NCBI GenBank assembly: GCA_963377175.1
Contig: CAUJNA010001602.1
Span: forward strand, 909,036-973,035
Origin: Effrenium voratum
Lineage: Eukaryota > Sar > Dinophyceae > Suessiales > Symbiodiniaceae
Direction of reading: 5' to 3'
Length of the DNA stretch: 64,000 bases
Position numbers and translations under genes: made by a program. Below are positions 1 to 9,760 of the stretch, piece by piece. The notes below the pieces were generated by a model. That model was not told the origin of the DNA, searched no databases, and was given only the letters and a program-made list of their open reading frames with translations. Positions within the stretch are counted from its first letter, which is position 1. Each line of letters opens with the position of its first letter.

Positions 1-1786
1 CATCCGCAGCTCCCCTTGGTGCCTCTTCATCGCCCAGAGGAGCAGGGACAACTTGCCCTCCTCCAAGTCCAGGTCCTGCGGTGGCATTGACTGGTCCCCC
101 CCGACGCCAGTGCCACCCTTGGGGGGGGCCGGCGTCGCCAGATCGGGCATCTCCTCCAGCAGCGCCTCCTGGTTCCAAGGGTTCTGCGCCTCTCTGAGCC
201 TCCGGATGTAGGGGACATACTTCTCCTTGATGTCTCCCATGTTGGGGATGTCCTTGAGATCATCCGGCCATGCCGACACTTCTAAGGGCTTGAGGGTGTG
301 GTTGAGCATCCATGCCTGGTTGGTGTCCTGGGTGCGCTTGTTCGCCTCCTGCGCCTCCTGGATGGGGCCCATCGCCTCAGCCAGTGCCTGGCTGGCGTCA
401 ACGCCCTTCCCCTCCAGGTACTGGTCTCTCAGCTTGGCCTTAGGGCCCGGGCTCCCTCATTGGCCACCTCCTCTGACGGCAGGGCCTGCATGCCCTCCTG
501 GAGAGGCGCCAGGATAGCCATCTCATTGTCCAGCATCTCATCCGACCAGCTCCTTGTGCCGCCGCCTGGCCGAGGACTCCTCCGGGGTCGGCTCCCGGTG
601 CTCTATCAAGGCCTTATGCAGCTCCTCCTTCTTCCGGATCGCCTGGTCCACCTGGGGGTGGTAGAGCTGGAAGCTCTGGGCCTCTGCCTCCTGCAGGGAC
701 CGCTGCACTTTGACCTTGACCTCCTGGCGCTCATTGACAGGATCTCCTGCCGGATGTCCACCCGCCTGTTAAGCGGGACCACGTCTGCCATGGTGATCTC
801 CTCTGCCGTGTCCGTTTTCGGAGGAGCTCTTCCCAGGACCGTGCCGTCCACCAGGTTGCGGTCTGCCTGTGCCCGGGTACCACCGGGGCCAGTGGCACCC
901 AGGCTTCCCCCATCCCGCTGCTGGATCCAGGTCGGCTTGCCCTCCACAATGAGCAGGTTGTAAGTGACGCCGTCCGCCTCGTAGGTAGCCGAGGGTGCCT
1001 GGAAGGGGACAAACTCCTTGCCCGGGCAGACCCAGCATTGATTGGCTGCCTCCGGCCACCCCGTGCCGCATGCCTTGCACATGAATTTGTAGTCCGAGTG
1101 GCCGGCATCGAGTCTGTGCATCCGCTGGGTGCCAATGCACGCCTTGTTCCTCTGGAACTGTGAGGCCCAGACCTCCTCCTGCCGGATCTGGATCTTCATC
1201 GGAACATAGGCCTCCAGGATGCGAATCACCAAGTCCTCCGTGAGGTTCTTCCCGACAAACTTGTGGAACAGGGAGACCGCCTCCTCCACCGTGACGTCCC
1301 TCAGCAACGTGGCCGCCGATGCCGGAAGGACCGGGAAGAGGTCGGGGAGGTCCACTAACTTGAAGTAGCCAGGACGGCCCTCCACCGGCACAAGGGAGAC
1401 CGGTTTGTTCACCGGAGCCGAGGTCTTCTGGGAAACCGCCACGAAACCCTAGCCTCTTCGTTGGTGGAGTAGCCTTCTCCGTGGCGTCCGCATCGTCCAT
1501 GTCCTGGTCCTCCTCATCGGCGGGGCCAGGGGCACCCAAGCCGGAAGTCGGTGTGGAGAAAGCCACACGGAGACGCTCCAGTGCACTGGAGAGGTCGTTC
1601 ATCACGTCGGTGGCCGAAGCCGACGGGGGGGGCCTCGGGCTCGTCCAACACCAGGCCGGCCGCCACTGCCGCCTCGCGTGTGCGGATGTCCTGGGCCGCC
1701 TGGCTGGCCATTTCCACCTCCTCCGCAGTGAGCGTCTGGTCCTCAATCAGCTCGAAGGAAGTTGCCGAGGTTGCCGAGGAGGCCAT
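1..1786 (-). pseudogene. Frameshifted intronless ORF with zinc ribbon (processed retrocopy or retroelement ORF)
   Basis: One protein can be followed through six successive reading-frame segments: about 1786-1632, 1630-1445, 1442-742, 740-545, 541-450 and 447-1. Each frame opens as the previous one closes, so about five indels separate them; one lies in a run of eight G at 1625-1632. The start ATG (1784-1786) opens MASSATSATSFELIEDQTL. A CX2C-X10-CX2C zinc ribbon (CKAC...CWVC) lies at 1027-1078. The part below 740 is highly charged and helical (for example EEGKLSLLLWAMKRHQGEL near the edge). No intron is visible, which contrasts with the finely split genes elsewhere in the window. A relict spliced leader sits 80 nt upstream. 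I do not recognise the family. It could be a processed gene copy or the first ORF of a dinoflagellate retroelement. It continues past the left edge. Some frameshifts could be sequencing errors. Confidence 0.75.
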
Positions 1787-1844
1787 TGCTGGTTCGGGGT
1801 TACTTCGGAAGGGTTTTCACCTCAATTTTTTTCACACAAGTTGG

Positions 1845-1862
1845 GTTCAGAGAACCCAGGGC
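1845..1862 (-). other. Small hairpin in the 5' leader
   Basis: The sequence tgggttcagagaaccca can fold into a stem of seven base pairs with a three-base loop. It lies between the relict spliced leader and the ATG of the zinc-ribbon ORF, so it would be in the 5' UTR. A role is not shown. Confidence 0.4.
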
Positions 1863-1866
1863 AAAG

Positions 1867-1882
1867 CTTGAGCCAAAATGGC
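1867..1882 (-). other. Relict dinoflagellate spliced leader (16-nt exact match)
   Basis: The minus strand reads GCCATTTTGGCTCAAG, identical to the last 16 nt of the conserved 22-nt dinoflagellate SL. It lies 80 nt upstream of the ATG at 1786, where a trans-spliced leader sits in an mRNA. An SL in genomic DNA upstream of an ORF is the known mark of a trans-spliced mRNA that was reverse-transcribed and reinserted. Confidence 0.85.
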
Positions 1883-1955
1883 ATGCGCCATTGTGGTCAA
1901 GCATTGCCAACACAGTTCATGTTTCCACATGCGTTTCAACATTAACAAAATATGC

Positions 1956-1957
<2 letters not shown>

Positions 1958-1985
<28 letters not shown>
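1958..1985. repeat. AT dinucleotide microsatellite
   Basis: A short run of TA/CATATA units. Similar tracts lie at about 16020-16040, 19073-19131, 22166-22262, 52862-52892, 59144-59166 and 61505-61545. All are alternating TA with occasional CA/TG ends. Confidence 0.9.
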
Positions 1986-1986
<1 letters not shown>

Positions 1987-2554
1987 GAAATGCTATTGCA
2001 GATGTATAGATGTATAGGAAAGAAAAGCTAAAGGATGTATATGTTCCGAGAGCCCAGACTGCCAACCAGACCCAGATCTTGTTGCGACCTCCGCTTCACG
2101 CCTCACGCCCTCCTTCGCCGAGGCACGGCGTGAGCTCCGCGCTGCTGGGGGTGACTGAGACCTCCAAAGTGACAGGCGCCTACACAAACTGAACCGAAAC
2201 CAAGAAGGAAAATAAGGAAAAAGAAAAGGACACCGAAGGACGCAAACGAAGGACGTAAACGAAGGACGAAAACGATTCAGCCGAAAAATCAACCAGTCAG
2301 CCAGCCATGCTAGCCACAAGAGACCAGCCAGCGCGTGGACAAGAGCATCCGCCTTTCACGGAACTTGAAGGGTCCTGGAAGATTGTTCCTTTCACAGTGG
2401 CCCTCGGTTGGCATTGGTTCACCAGAACCCCACAAGAGCAGAAATCAAAATAACACTACGACAGGTAAATCCATCCTTGCAGAAAGCTAAATCAAACACT
2501 TACAACATGCTTCGACGGTTTCCAAGAACTTTCAGGGTTGTACTTTTCCAACAT

Positions 2555-2571
2555 TTGTGTGTGTGTGTGTG

Positions 2572-2639
<68 letters not shown>

Positions 2640-2686
2640 TGTGTGCACGTGCGCGTCGGTATTTGCGTGTGCGTGCGTGTGCGGAT
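2555..2686. repeat. Compound microsatellite, (TG)n then (GTCTGC)n
   Basis: A TG run is followed by about ten nearly perfect GTCTGC hexamers and then a degenerate GTGCG tract. The open frames across it (Ala-Ser or Cys-Val repeats) are by-products of the repeat. Confidence 0.95.
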
Positions 2687-2689
2687 GTA

Positions 2690-3780
2690 GCCGTATCGCA
2701 TCTTCCAGTGTTCACACCCCAGGCTCGGGTTTCCAACACTTTTCCCAGCCGGCTACCCCGGATTTTCTCCTGCCGAGGTTCGAAGATTGCCCTCACAGAA
2801 CTCTAGACCAGACCCCAAAACAAAAATAAGCATGTTACGCCTTGTGTTGGGCATATTCACTCTCATGCATTACTCCTTATTGGGCTTATATCCGAAAAGA
2901 CTACGGTCCAGAGCCTGGTAAGGTGGGCCATTATGGATCCATGTTCTGGGTGGCCATTAAAGCATTGCCATACCTTCCAGAGCAATCTATTCCACTTTAA
3001 GCAGGGGTCCACATTCTTTCAAGAAGGTTCCCGACGAAGGGACCCTGTGCTCGATGCCCTGATAAAATCCAAAACATCCCCGGCTGAATGCGGATCATGT
3101 TCTTTGGAGAACCGCCTGACTGATCAAGATTGGGTTGGTCAAACTATCCCCTCAGAGGGGAAACCTTCATCATCGATCAAGAAATCAAAAGGTTCTGTCA
3201 AACCAAATAGAAACTGAGCGCAGTTAAAATAGCTACCACGCCCTTGTGGTGGCTCCATATCTGCCGTGATCTATATACACCAAAGCAGCATTCAAAACCC
3301 GCTCCCGGCAAGATGCATCCTGTGTGGAGAAACCCTGGCAGTCCTGACAAAGTAGCACGGATGTTCTGTCGAGGTCAGCCTCGAGTTTGACATGTCCGCC
3401 TCGAAAACTGGAGCCATGCAGTCACTGGCATTTGCCGGGAGCGATTGTCCCTGTTCCTCTGATCCGCTGAATGAGCAGCACCAAGCCTCCTCCTCTCTGC
3501 TGATCATGGTGGAGGGGGTGCTCTCTTCCTGCTTGCCCTGGCGGCTGGCGGGGAGCTTTCAGCATGTGCCACTCTCTGAGTAGCAAAAAGCAACCTGACC
3601 ATGGCACCACTCCTCAGGATTGGTTCCCCTCCTACCCCTGAATGCAAGCGACGAATCACAGCCAAACCACGGCCTGGGTGAGGCTCCTGCCAGGCCCCAA
3701 ATGGGCCAACGGGGCGCAAACGGTGGCCAAAAGAGCCGTGTTTTTTTTAATGGTGTGGGGCCTATACACTGGAAGCACAT
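2690..3780. other. No gene seen
   Basis: Mixed-composition sequence without a frame, splice-site pair or repeat I can support. Confidence 0.5.
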
Positions 3781-3893
3781 ACCTACGCGGAGGCTACGCG
3801 GCTGTCTTTCCCCCTAGGAATTTGGCTACGCGGAACATATTTGTTGATAAGTGGCTACGCGGGGGGCTACGCCGGGGCTACGCGAATACTCGT
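3781..3893. repeat. GGCTACGCG minisatellite, left block
   Basis: Six or more copies of GGCTACGCGG or close variants, some directly tandem (ggaggctacgcgg), others a few bases apart. The block borders the AGT repeat that follows. Confidence 0.85.
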
Positions 3894-3909
3894 CGGCAAC
3901 CGGAAGTTC

Positions 3910-4230
3910 GTAGTAGCAGAAGAAGTAGTAGTAGTAGTAGTAGTAGTAGAAGTAGTACTAGTACTAGTACTACTACTACTTCTTCTACTACTACTACTAC
4001 TACTACTACTAGTACTAGTACTAGCACTAGTAGTAATAGTAGTAGAAGTATTAGTAGCAGGAGCAGTGGTAGTAGTAGTGGTAGTGGTAGCAGCAGTAGT
4101 AGTGGTAGTGGTAGTGGTAGTGGTAGTGGTAGCAGTAGTAGCAGTAGTAGCAGTAGTAGTACTAGTAGTAGTAGTAGCAGTAGTAGTAGTAGTAGCAGTA
4201 GTAGTAGTAATGGTAACAGTAGTAGTAGGA
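3910..4230. repeat. AGT/AGC/GGT trinucleotide repeat
   Basis: About 320 bp of trinucleotides, mostly AGT with TAC, AGC and GGT interruptions. Near 3955-4025 the AGTACT stretches are self-complementary. Poly-Ser, poly-Val and poly-Thr frames on both strands are artefacts of the repeat. Confidence 0.95.
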
Positions 4231-4258
4231 GGCATGTGGGCCAGTGGCCTTGAACACG

Positions 4259-4520
4259 CCTTGGAGGCTACGCGGAGGCTACGCGCAGGCTACGCTGAGG
4301 CTACGCGGAATGAGCGAACTCAGCTCTGGCTGGGCCAAGGCAAATCAAATTCACCCTCTTTCTCTGAGACACGCAAGCTTTCAACCTAAGCCTTGAGCTC
4401 AAGACAAAGGATCTAGGCGGAGGCTACGCGGACGATTGTCGACAGCTCCCTTTGCTAGTGGCTACGCGGAGGCTACGCGAGGCTACGCGGTCCCAGGAGT
4501 AGGCTACGCGGCTACCATGC
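4259..4520. repeat. GGCTACGCG minisatellite, right block
   Basis: About ten more copies of GGCTACGC(G/T), grouped at 4263-4310, 4417-4431, 4458-4490 and 4500-4515 with unrelated spacers between. It is the same unit as the block at 3781, so the AGT repeat sits inside one array. Confidence 0.85.
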
Positions 4521-5146
4521 CAGTTCCCCTCTCCTTTTGGCTCCTGCATTAAAAAAAAAAAACGCTGCTCAAAAGGACGCCGGGGTTGGTCTCAAAAAAG
4601 GAATGGAACCGAGATTTTGTTCGGTTCCCTTCCCTTTTGGTTCCCAAGCGGCAAAAAAAGGCACTGGCATTGCAATCCATCTCTCGGCTCTGTGGGTGGA
4701 AACCGGCATATTTTATGTATGGGTATCTCCGACTGAAACAAAAGTAGCCAATCACAACGCTGATCCCGCAACAGCTGAATCCAGTCGTACCCCCTTCGGT
4801 GAGCCCAGAACTAGTGCAGAAACATGGGGGCATCAAGCGCCCGGCCGCGGTGTCAATCTTTCGTGGCTCTCATTTGTGTTGGCGGAAGAAGAAAAAAACG
4901 GCTGGATTGCCCAACCATTCTTTCGAGGGATCCTTCACGCAAGGTGAAAAGAATGGGGGGAAGCAACAACCTCCAGAATAACGCAGCTGGAACTACCCCA
5001 GAACCGCTTGTTTCACCTCTGTGCGGACAGGGACGACAGACCAGGATCTAGCAAACACATACACACCCACCTCCCAAGTCGCTGTGGCTTCGCCGACTTT
5101 GCTTCGGATGTGGCTTCCGCTCCTGGGCTGGCTGCCTGTCTCATCT

Positions 5147-5176
5147 TGGTCGCCACTCGTAGCCTGCGCCTGGGCG
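5147..5176 (-). CDS. Possible small exon (LRVATKMRQ)
   Basis: On the minus strand an AG acceptor (gcccaggcgcag) is followed by about 29 nt ending CAG before GC, the same pattern as the exons of genes B and C. It is too short to recognise and may be chance. Confidence 0.25.
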
Positions 5177-5399
5177 AGTGGGCCGCCCCTTGAGACGCTC
5201 ACAGCGCGGGAGCCAACAACAACAACAAAAAAAAAAAGAACAGGTGGCCCGAGTATCCCCCACCCCAACAGCCCCGGAGCCCCTGGGACACCTTCGGAAT
5301 CCTCCCTGAAACCTGCCACGCACCCCAGAGCCCGTCTGGGCAAAGACCCCGAAGGCTTCCAGCTGAGGGGCTGAGGGGGACAAAGCACCAAACACGCAT

Positions 5400-7400
5400 C
5401 AGTTCAGAAAGTCCTTTGTTTCAAAGAGGCTCACGAACACTTTGAATGGTCTCCACCCCAAGTAACCCAAACAAAAACAGTAGGAACTGCCTGTGAACGG
5501 GCCCGGGCTCGGAAGCAGTGCTCTGGCAGTGTCGCCCTGGCAGGAGCCAACGAAGGACTTTTTGGGGGGAGTTTTGGCCGGTCAAGGAAACGAGGCAAAA
5601 GGTGTGACAAGGCTCGGAACCCACTCTGCTTAGGGAAGATTGGGCGCCGGCTCGGTCCCCATGCCGTTTCGTGGTTGACTCCAGACATGAAGGCGTTGTC
5701 ACTTTACAGGGTCCCTTGGCAATGTACAGAAAGTGGCAACCTAAAACCAACCACGCATCTCCAAATGGACTTTGCGCACAAAAACAATTCACACCCAGGC
5801 AGTTGGAGACGCAAACAGCAACGCGTGAAATGAGCCAAGAGCAACATCATTTACTCCCCCTTCCTTCTCGTCCTCTCCAAACCAAAATAACACTAGCAAG
5901 AAAATGGTCTGAGCCCCAACATCCGCCTAAGCCAAGTCAGAACCAAAAGAATGTCGGTGCCACTTTGGATGTGCTTCCTTTTGTTGAGGCTACCCATTTT
6001 AAGGTCGCTTTAAAGGGAAGCCAGACCAAAAAACGGAACACCGTGGTGGCTCTATATCCCATTTTACAAACTGTGAAGCAAACGAGCTGACCCCGACCCT
6101 GCGCCCTACCGAAGCAAGCCAAGTCTGGATGCATCTGGATGCCCCAACGCTTGAGCAAGGCCGCAAAAGGGTTCGTCTCAAAGTTAGGCAACCCCCAACA
6201 TGATTGCCTTCCTTTTGTCTGGTGCCCGGCTCCATTTTGAGGAAACCCCAAGGCAGGCGCACATGGAATTGGCTACTGGCTATGCTTTCGGATGGAAATC
6301 AAGCACCCCCGGGCATCTCTACCTGGGGTTTCCGATCAACAAAAAGGATCCAAGCGCCAGGTCACATGCCCGCATGCTCCTTGGTTTCATGGTGGCTCGC
6401 TGTTCAAAAGTCCAGCATGTCTGCCTTGTCTTTCTGTGCGCATATACGTACAAATATGTAGACACATTCCCCCATCATCCTCCTTCAAGAAGGTTGGCCC
6501 CATCGAAACCATTCACCCCCCCGGCAGCGCAGCCCATTTTCCGCATCAGCCCGCCGAGCGGCCGCGGCGACCTCAGAAACGAGGCCGCAGCGGAGGAACA
6601 ACCGGTCTGAGGGTTTCTGACAAACAGCCTTATCCGCGCGTTCTTGCATACAGGTATCCCTTTGTTCAGTCGATCTACAGGACAACCGACAGAGAACCAC
6701 AACTTGTGGGTTTCCCCTATTTGATACATACCCTAGGACCTACTAGATCCGTCATGACACAAGGTAGCAGAACCCCCAACAACAATGGCCAATAGCAAGT
6801 GAATCACCACTTCAAACATGCGACCCTGTCCATGTTCCAACGCTGCGACTGACAGAGTCAAAGTTGCCAACGTGATGCTGGGAAACTTACACGAGGCACT
6901 TTGCAAACACATTGAATCGCCCCTGTGTTTCAAAGTTGAGAATCAGATGGTAGGTCCTCATTTTGGAGGACCTTGCTGGGGAGGGTCCATGCAAGAAATT
7001 GAACAAGTTGTGGCCGCGCAATTTGGATGGTCTAGAACAGGCTAAACCGCTTTTCGTCACCCCGACTGACGTGAATCCAGTGTTTGAACAGGGAACCCAG
7101 AAAGAAATGTCCAGTGCTTCACATATCTCCCATTTTGCTCTATCCCAATTCAGTGCAGCACATGGCACTAAAGGATTCCGCCGCCCTCTTTCGGCTGGGA
7201 ACCCCTTGACTTCACATATGAGCCATGGTCAAAACTCCTTACATGGCCCCATGGTCATGGTCTCCTTAGTAGGAATCATTATCATGATTATTCACAAAAC
7301 CCCCACTACCAGGTGCATGTCCATCCCTGATAACCCCAAGTAAAGGGGCTCTTGACCATGGCACATATGGCTTATGTCATGTGATGTGATCAAAGGTTCA
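5400..7400. other. No gene seen apart from an ambiguous patch at 6545-6600
   Basis: A GC-rich patch at 6545-6600 has exon-like features on both strands: minus VAAAARRADAENG after tttctgag, or plus GRGDLRNEAAAEEQP after cccgccgag. Strand cannot be decided. The rest shows nothing supportable. Confidence 0.4.
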
Positions 7401-7421
7401 ACCCTTGACTCAAAGTCAGAC

Positions 7422-7474
7422 CTGCGGCGGGGGAGGTCGCAGAGGCCGCGGCGTTGGCCAGGGCTCTCCCCTGG
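7422..7474 (-). CDS. Exon-like patch, Ala-rich
   Basis: The acceptor ctctgccag and the donor CAG|GT bound 53 nt that read QGRALANAAASATSPAA (17 codons plus split codons). Low-complexity alanine-rich sequence is typical of linkers. The parent gene is not identified; it would lie downstream of gene C on the same strand. Confidence 0.4.
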
Positions 7475-8351
7475 CTGGCAGAGTGGCAGAGGCGCTCGAT
7501 TGGGCCGAGTCCAACCAACGGCCGAACAGTGGGTCCAAAGGCATCATGTATATAGATATATTACGTGTACTTGGGGGGTTCCCGGTACCCACGATCTCTG
7601 GAAACAAGAAGCTATCAGATAGGACCTAAACAAATGGGAAGCCATCCCAAAATGCTCAGTTGCAGTATCTTTCGCACTTTGTGCTCTCGGTGTCATGGTT
7701 TCTAACTGTGCGGACCTTCACTGCAACCCTTGCACCACGGTGAAAGGTGTGCTAGGAAATAACTCAACTCTGCAAGAGCACCACGATATGATATCAGTTT
7801 TGAACAAAGGACCGAACTCAAAGGTCTCTTTGCATAGCTGACCCTTGAGACAGCCGAGCCGCAATGTTTGATCCTAAGGGGGCCACATGGGTTTGCCAAG
7901 GGAACATCTTGGATGGGCTCAAGAAAAAGAAGAATAAAACACCTACCCGAACTCTGGTCCCCTTCACCCAGCTCTCGAACATGCCTCGGCGGCGCAGCTG
8001 AACCTGCACATCACCCAAAAAAGCACCCCTGCCTGTTGCTTGGAATGGGTTGGCCCATGAATCTCAACTGCTTGAACCCTTTGACATCAGAAATGCATGA
8101 GTCTATGTCCAACAAGCTTTTGTCAGGGTGTTCCAGCCATTAAATGTCATACCCAACCCCTCTTCGGCGGGGCTTCTTCGGTCTCCTCATGTTCACTCTC
8201 CCATGCGGGCTGCCTGAAAACTCGTGACACCCTCAAGGGTTCGCTGCAATCCACAGATGCTTCATGGCGAATCATGAATTTGACAATAACTCGCGCCACA
8301 CTATTGCCTGGACTGAAAGCGGCTCAGACTACCGCTCAGCCAACCAAGCCA

Positions 8352-8526
8352 TGGTTGGGGTCCTTTGGGTCTCTGTCCAATGGCTTTGACCCTGTCTCCC
8401 AAAGGGTATGGAACCCAAAATCGGCTCTGTTCGGGAGGAACCCCGCTTGCTGCCCAAACCAAAATAGAAAGGCGGCCCACAAAAAGGCCAACGCCCCCCA
8501 AAACCCAAAAGGAGTCCCCCAACCAA
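8352..8526. mobile_element. Possible TIR element
   Basis: The left end (tggttggggtcctttgggt) and the reverse complement of the right end (tggttgggggactccttttg) align with a small gap. The layout matches the better TIR elements at 36628 and 38262, but the match is weaker. Confidence 0.35.
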
Positions 8527-8669
8527 GCGGCTGCGGATTTCCAAACAGAACATGACCTCCAAGCCAATGCATTCCTCCGAAGAATGCCTTCCCCCTGCTA
8601 CTCCTCCTGTACACCCACCCACCCACCCCACCCTTCCCACAGACTTGGCCAGGTCGCCCCAAGCCCCTC

Positions 8670-8762
8670 AAGCCACGGCCTCCGCCTGGAGCTGCGAGAC
8701 CCGGTCCGGCGCCCAGTGCGCCAGCAGCCGGAGCCTCGGCCGGCTCGCTGGACGCGGGATGA
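8670..8762 (-). CDS. Exon-like patch (LLAHWAPDRVSQLQ)
   Basis: After the acceptor ccgcgtccag the minus strand reads SRPRLRLLAHWAPDRVSQLQ. This then either splices at CAG|GC or runs AEAVA to a TGA. The sequence is amphipathic and strongly protein-like. The stop would suit a terminal exon. It may be the 3' end of gene C or a separate gene. Confidence 0.45.
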
Positions 8763-9587
8763 GCCGCAAAGAAGCAAAACCGCACCAAACAGCCGAAAAA
8801 GGTCTGCGAAGAAAAGAGGTGGGTGCCCTTTGATTCCTTCAGCTTGGGACCCGAATCCCTTTCCGGAACAGCCCCAACATGCAGGGATGCCTGGGCCTAA
8901 GTGAAAAGTTGGGAACACCCAGGTGTCCTTTTGGAAAATAGACGGATTCGTCTGGTTTCCCTGGGGCTCAACATAACCATTCGCTGATAGGTCAGCCAGT
9001 ATCAACCTGTGCAAACAAATGGTTGACACATTTGTCAAGCAAAGATGGCACTCTGGCAGCCCCAAACAAAAATCACCCAAACGAGATCCCCAACAACAGC
9101 ATGGCCAACATTCAGGATCGTCCTTTTGACCGACATGTTCGTGCTTCTGGGAGAAACATTTAGGTTGGAGATGGCACAAGAGGTCAACCAACTGAAACTC
9201 AACGTGGCCGATAAAAATGGCAACAGGAAATTCTAGATAGCAATGAGGTCTAGGTCGGACATACTCGGCAAGTACATTTTTCCACAAGCGCCACCCAAGG
9301 GATGGATGTGTTCTGCCAACCTGTAGCCTAACTGGCCAAAAGGGTTAGGGCCCCTTCCCGCTGGCTTTCTTTGCGCCCTGAATCCGGAAGTGATAGTTCC
9401 CCCCCACCAAAAGCTCGAGTACTTCTTGGATGGGCGATTTCAAAATCCCGTTCCAACCATACATCAGCTTCCATGTGCTTAAGCCCCTGGACAAAAGTAA
9501 CAATTCCATTTCAAACCAAAAAAGGGGATATAAAGAAGACATAGTCAGCAAAGGGAAGTCAGGGGTTTCCCTTTTCAGGATATGCTC

Positions 9588-9760
9588 CTACGGTCTTGCG
9601 GGGTCTCCTTTTCTGTCCGGATTCCGTGGCCCTGGGCTCCCGCGCTTGCCGCGCTTCTTCTGGGCGCGGTGCTCCTCGTGGATGGCCGCCAGCTGCGCCT
9701 CGTCCGGCGGGGCGCAACCCGGAAATCCCCCGGGCTCCCGCGGCTCGGAATCCCCGTGGC
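9588..9760 (-). CDS. Gene C candidate terminal exon
   Basis: An open frame on the minus strand holds PPDEAQLAAIHEEHRAQKK and a Lys/Arg-rich end (GKRGSPGPRNPDRKGD), closing at a TAG at 9588. The acceptor at about 9761 (ccaagcgag) is uncertain, and phase 0 after the 10319-10402 exon would need a later acceptor in the same patch. The sequence is CpG-rich like the other exons. Confidence 0.5.

Noticed and set aside
3910..4230. Poly-Ser, poly-Val and poly-Thr frames
   Set aside because: Artefact of the AGT trinucleotide repeat.
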